This document shows, one piece after another, positions 57,622 through 58,569 of a DNA stretch of 58,569 nt. Location: contig JAGOME010000018.1 of the NCBI GenBank assembly GCA_017993715.1, forward strand, positions 1-58,569, read 5' to 3'. Under the pieces are notes generated by a model. It had not been told where the DNA came from, made no database searches, and saw only the letters and a list, made by a program, of their open reading frames with translations. Position 1 is the stretch's first letter, and each line of letters begins with the position of its first letter. Source of the DNA: Phycicoccus sp. (lineage in GTDB: Bacteria > Actinomycetota > Actinomycetes > Actinomycetales > Dermatophilaceae). Both the position numbers and the translations under genes were made by a program.

Positions 57622-58407
57622 ATGACGGCGTGGGCAGGCGGACAGGTCACCGCGAGGGCGTATGCCGTGCTCGCCCCCAACCCGGGTCCGATGACGCTGG
57701 ATGGCACCAACACCTGGGTCCTCGTGGAGCCGGGCGGGTCGGAGGCGTTGGTCATCGACCCCGGGCCGTTACACGAGGAGCATTTGCGACGGGTGATCGA
57801 TGTCGCTGAGGCTGTGGGCGCTCGGATCACCCAGACGATCCTCACCCACGGCCATCACGACCACGCCGAGGCGGCGCCGCGGTTCGCCGAGCTGACCGGG
57901 TCCCGGGTGCGCGCCGTGGGCCGGGGCCACGATGATCTCGCCGACGGGGCCGTGCTGCGGGCCGGAGACCTCGAGGTGCGGGTGGTGGCCACCCCCGGGC
58001 ACACGAGCGACTCGGTGTCTTTCGCGCTGCCGGCCGACCATGCCCTCCTGACCGGGGACACGGTGCTCGGGCGCGGCACGACGGTGGTCGCGCACCCTGA
58101 TGGCGAGCTCGCGGCCTACCTGGACTCGCTGGCCCGGATCCGCGGGCTCACCGGCGACGGTGAGGTCGTCACGATCCTCCCGGGCCACGGCCCGACCGTC
58201 GCTGATGCGGCCGGCATGATCGCGTACTACCAGACGCACCGGGCGCAACGGCTGGAGCAGGTGCGGCAGGCGCTGGCTGATGGGGCGGCGGTCGAGGCCG
58301 ACCCCGTTGAGGGGGTGCTGACGCGGGTCTACAGCGAGGTGCCACGCGAGGTCTGGCCGGCCGCGCGGCTGTCGATCCGCGCCCAACTCGACTACCTGCG
58401 CGGGTAG
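57622..58407 (+). CDS. MBL-fold metallo-hydrolase (LACTB2-like)
   Basis: The 261-aa enzyme has the metal-binding LTHGHHDHAEA, a further histidine in VVATPGHTSDSV, the aspartate in LLTGDTVLGRG and a final histidine in ILPGHGPTV. A C-terminal winged-helix-like tail ends ARLSIRAQLDYLRG. This matches the LACTB2/Rv3677c group, possibly an RNA or acyl-thioester hydrolase. In mycobacteria the orthologue directly follows RidA and precedes crp; here a PTS island separates them. Confidence 0.9.
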   Translation: MTAWAGGQVTARAYAVLAPNPGPMTLDGTNTWVLVEPGGSEALVIDPGPLHEEHLRRVIDVAEAVGARITQTILTHGHHDHAEAAPRFAELTGSRVRAVGRGHDDLADGAVLRAGDLEVRVVATPGHTSDSVSFALPADHALLTGDTVLGRGTTVVAHPDGELAAYLDSLARIRGLTGDGEVVTILPGHGPTVADAAGMIAYYQTHRAQRLEQVRQALADGAAVEADPVEGVLTRVYSEVPREVWPAARLSIRAQLDYLRG

Positions 58408-58411
58408 CGGC

Positions 58412-58569
58412 GCGCGGGTTGTTCACGTGGGCGGGTGTTATAGCCAGCGCGGGTGTGAAGTTCCCGCGGGGGGCGCGGGTTGTTCACGGGCGCGGGTGTT
58501 ATAGCCGGCGCGGGGGTGAAGATCCCGCGGGGAGCGCGGGTTGTTCACGGGCGCGGGTGTTATAGCCAG
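58412..58569. repeat. 61-bp tandem repeat, at least 2.6 copies, continuing beyond the window
   Basis: Units begin at 58412, 58473 and 58534 with gcgcgggttgttcac. Each unit contains the facing boxes GTGAA...TTCAC around CCCGCG/CGCGGG and so can form hairpins. A diverged single copy lies at 490-557. No open frame or promoter was seen within. Confidence 0.9.

Noticed and set aside
58412-58569. possible CRISPR array
   Set aside because: The 61-bp units abut with no unique spacers, and no cas genes are in the window.

Overview
The window is a high-GC (about 70 % by eye), gene-dense stretch of an actinobacterial chromosome. Evidence for this: a WhiB-family gene, a pyrophosphate-type phosphofructokinase, a Mycobacterium-like block (metallophosphatase, ponA2, whiB4, paired GET3-type ATPases, RidA, MBL hydrolase), many GTG starts and many leaderless genes. 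Protein styles fit Micrococcales (the Intrasporangiaceae/Dermatophilaceae neighbourhood), but genus assignment is inference. No ribosomal RNA, CRISPR array, transposase, integrase or plasmid origin was seen. There is one tRNA, tRNA-Pro(CGG).

Layout. 0-4.35 kb: end of a HAD phosphatase, an FAD-dependent dehydrogenase, and an ABC exporter pair. 4.4-9.3 kb: dnaX, an acyltransferase, a 74-aa protein in the slot usually held by ybaB, recR, and a DUF5063 gene. 9.5-14.6 kb: aspartokinase, an aspartate-semialdehyde dehydrogenase homologue lacking its catalytic cysteine, a LytR_C membrane protein and PPi-phosphofructokinase. 14.7-16.7 kb: a small membrane protein and a GlcD-type flavoprotein. 16.7-27.8 kb: a complete L-rhamnose regulon (LacI-type repressor; divergent ABC transporter, mutarotase, isomerase, fused aldolase/lactaldehyde dehydrogenase, kinase) with a clear promoter and two operator-like palindromes. 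27.8-31.4 kb: a 3.48-kb segment bounded by an exact 89-bp direct repeat of the 3' end of an aminotransferase gene. It holds a large lipoprotein of unknown function, a small protein and a decayed acyl-CoA synthetase fragment. 31.3-36.7 kb: aminotransferase and RraA-like genes, an RCC1-repeat protein, a tandem repeat next to a GNAT gene, a Fic gene with a large inverted-repeat operator, and the tRNA. 36.8-45.7 kb: the conserved ponA2-whiB4-GET3-RidA-NUDIX neighbourhood. 45.7-48.2 kb: repeat-rich region around an AbiEi/DUF559-type gene and a DUF6891 gene. 48.2-57.5 kb: a phosphotransferase island (hexitol IICBA, zinc polyol dehydrogenase, DeoR regulator, 1-phosphofructokinase, fructose IIABC, HPr, Enzyme I). 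57.6-58.4 kb: the MBL hydrolase that normally adjoins RidA/NUDIX, then a 61-bp tandem repeat running off the window.

How genes work together. The rhamnose operon imports L-rhamnose, epimerises, isomerises and phosphorylates it, and splits it to glycerone phosphate and lactaldehyde, which the fused dehydrogenase oxidises. The PTS island carries its own general components, so phosphate can pass from Enzyme I through HPr to both the fructose and hexitol permeases. Fructose-1-phosphate goes through FruK, and PPi-phosphofructokinase serves glycolysis.

Unexplained signals most worth pursuing: an octamer CGGCATTC present about once per kilobase in both orientations and all reading frames; the cysteine-less Asd; the 89-bp-bounded segment; related 61-bp repeats at both window ends; a three-copy inverted-repeat intergenic element at 45.7-48.0 kb; and a promoter-flanking inverted repeat upstream of fic.
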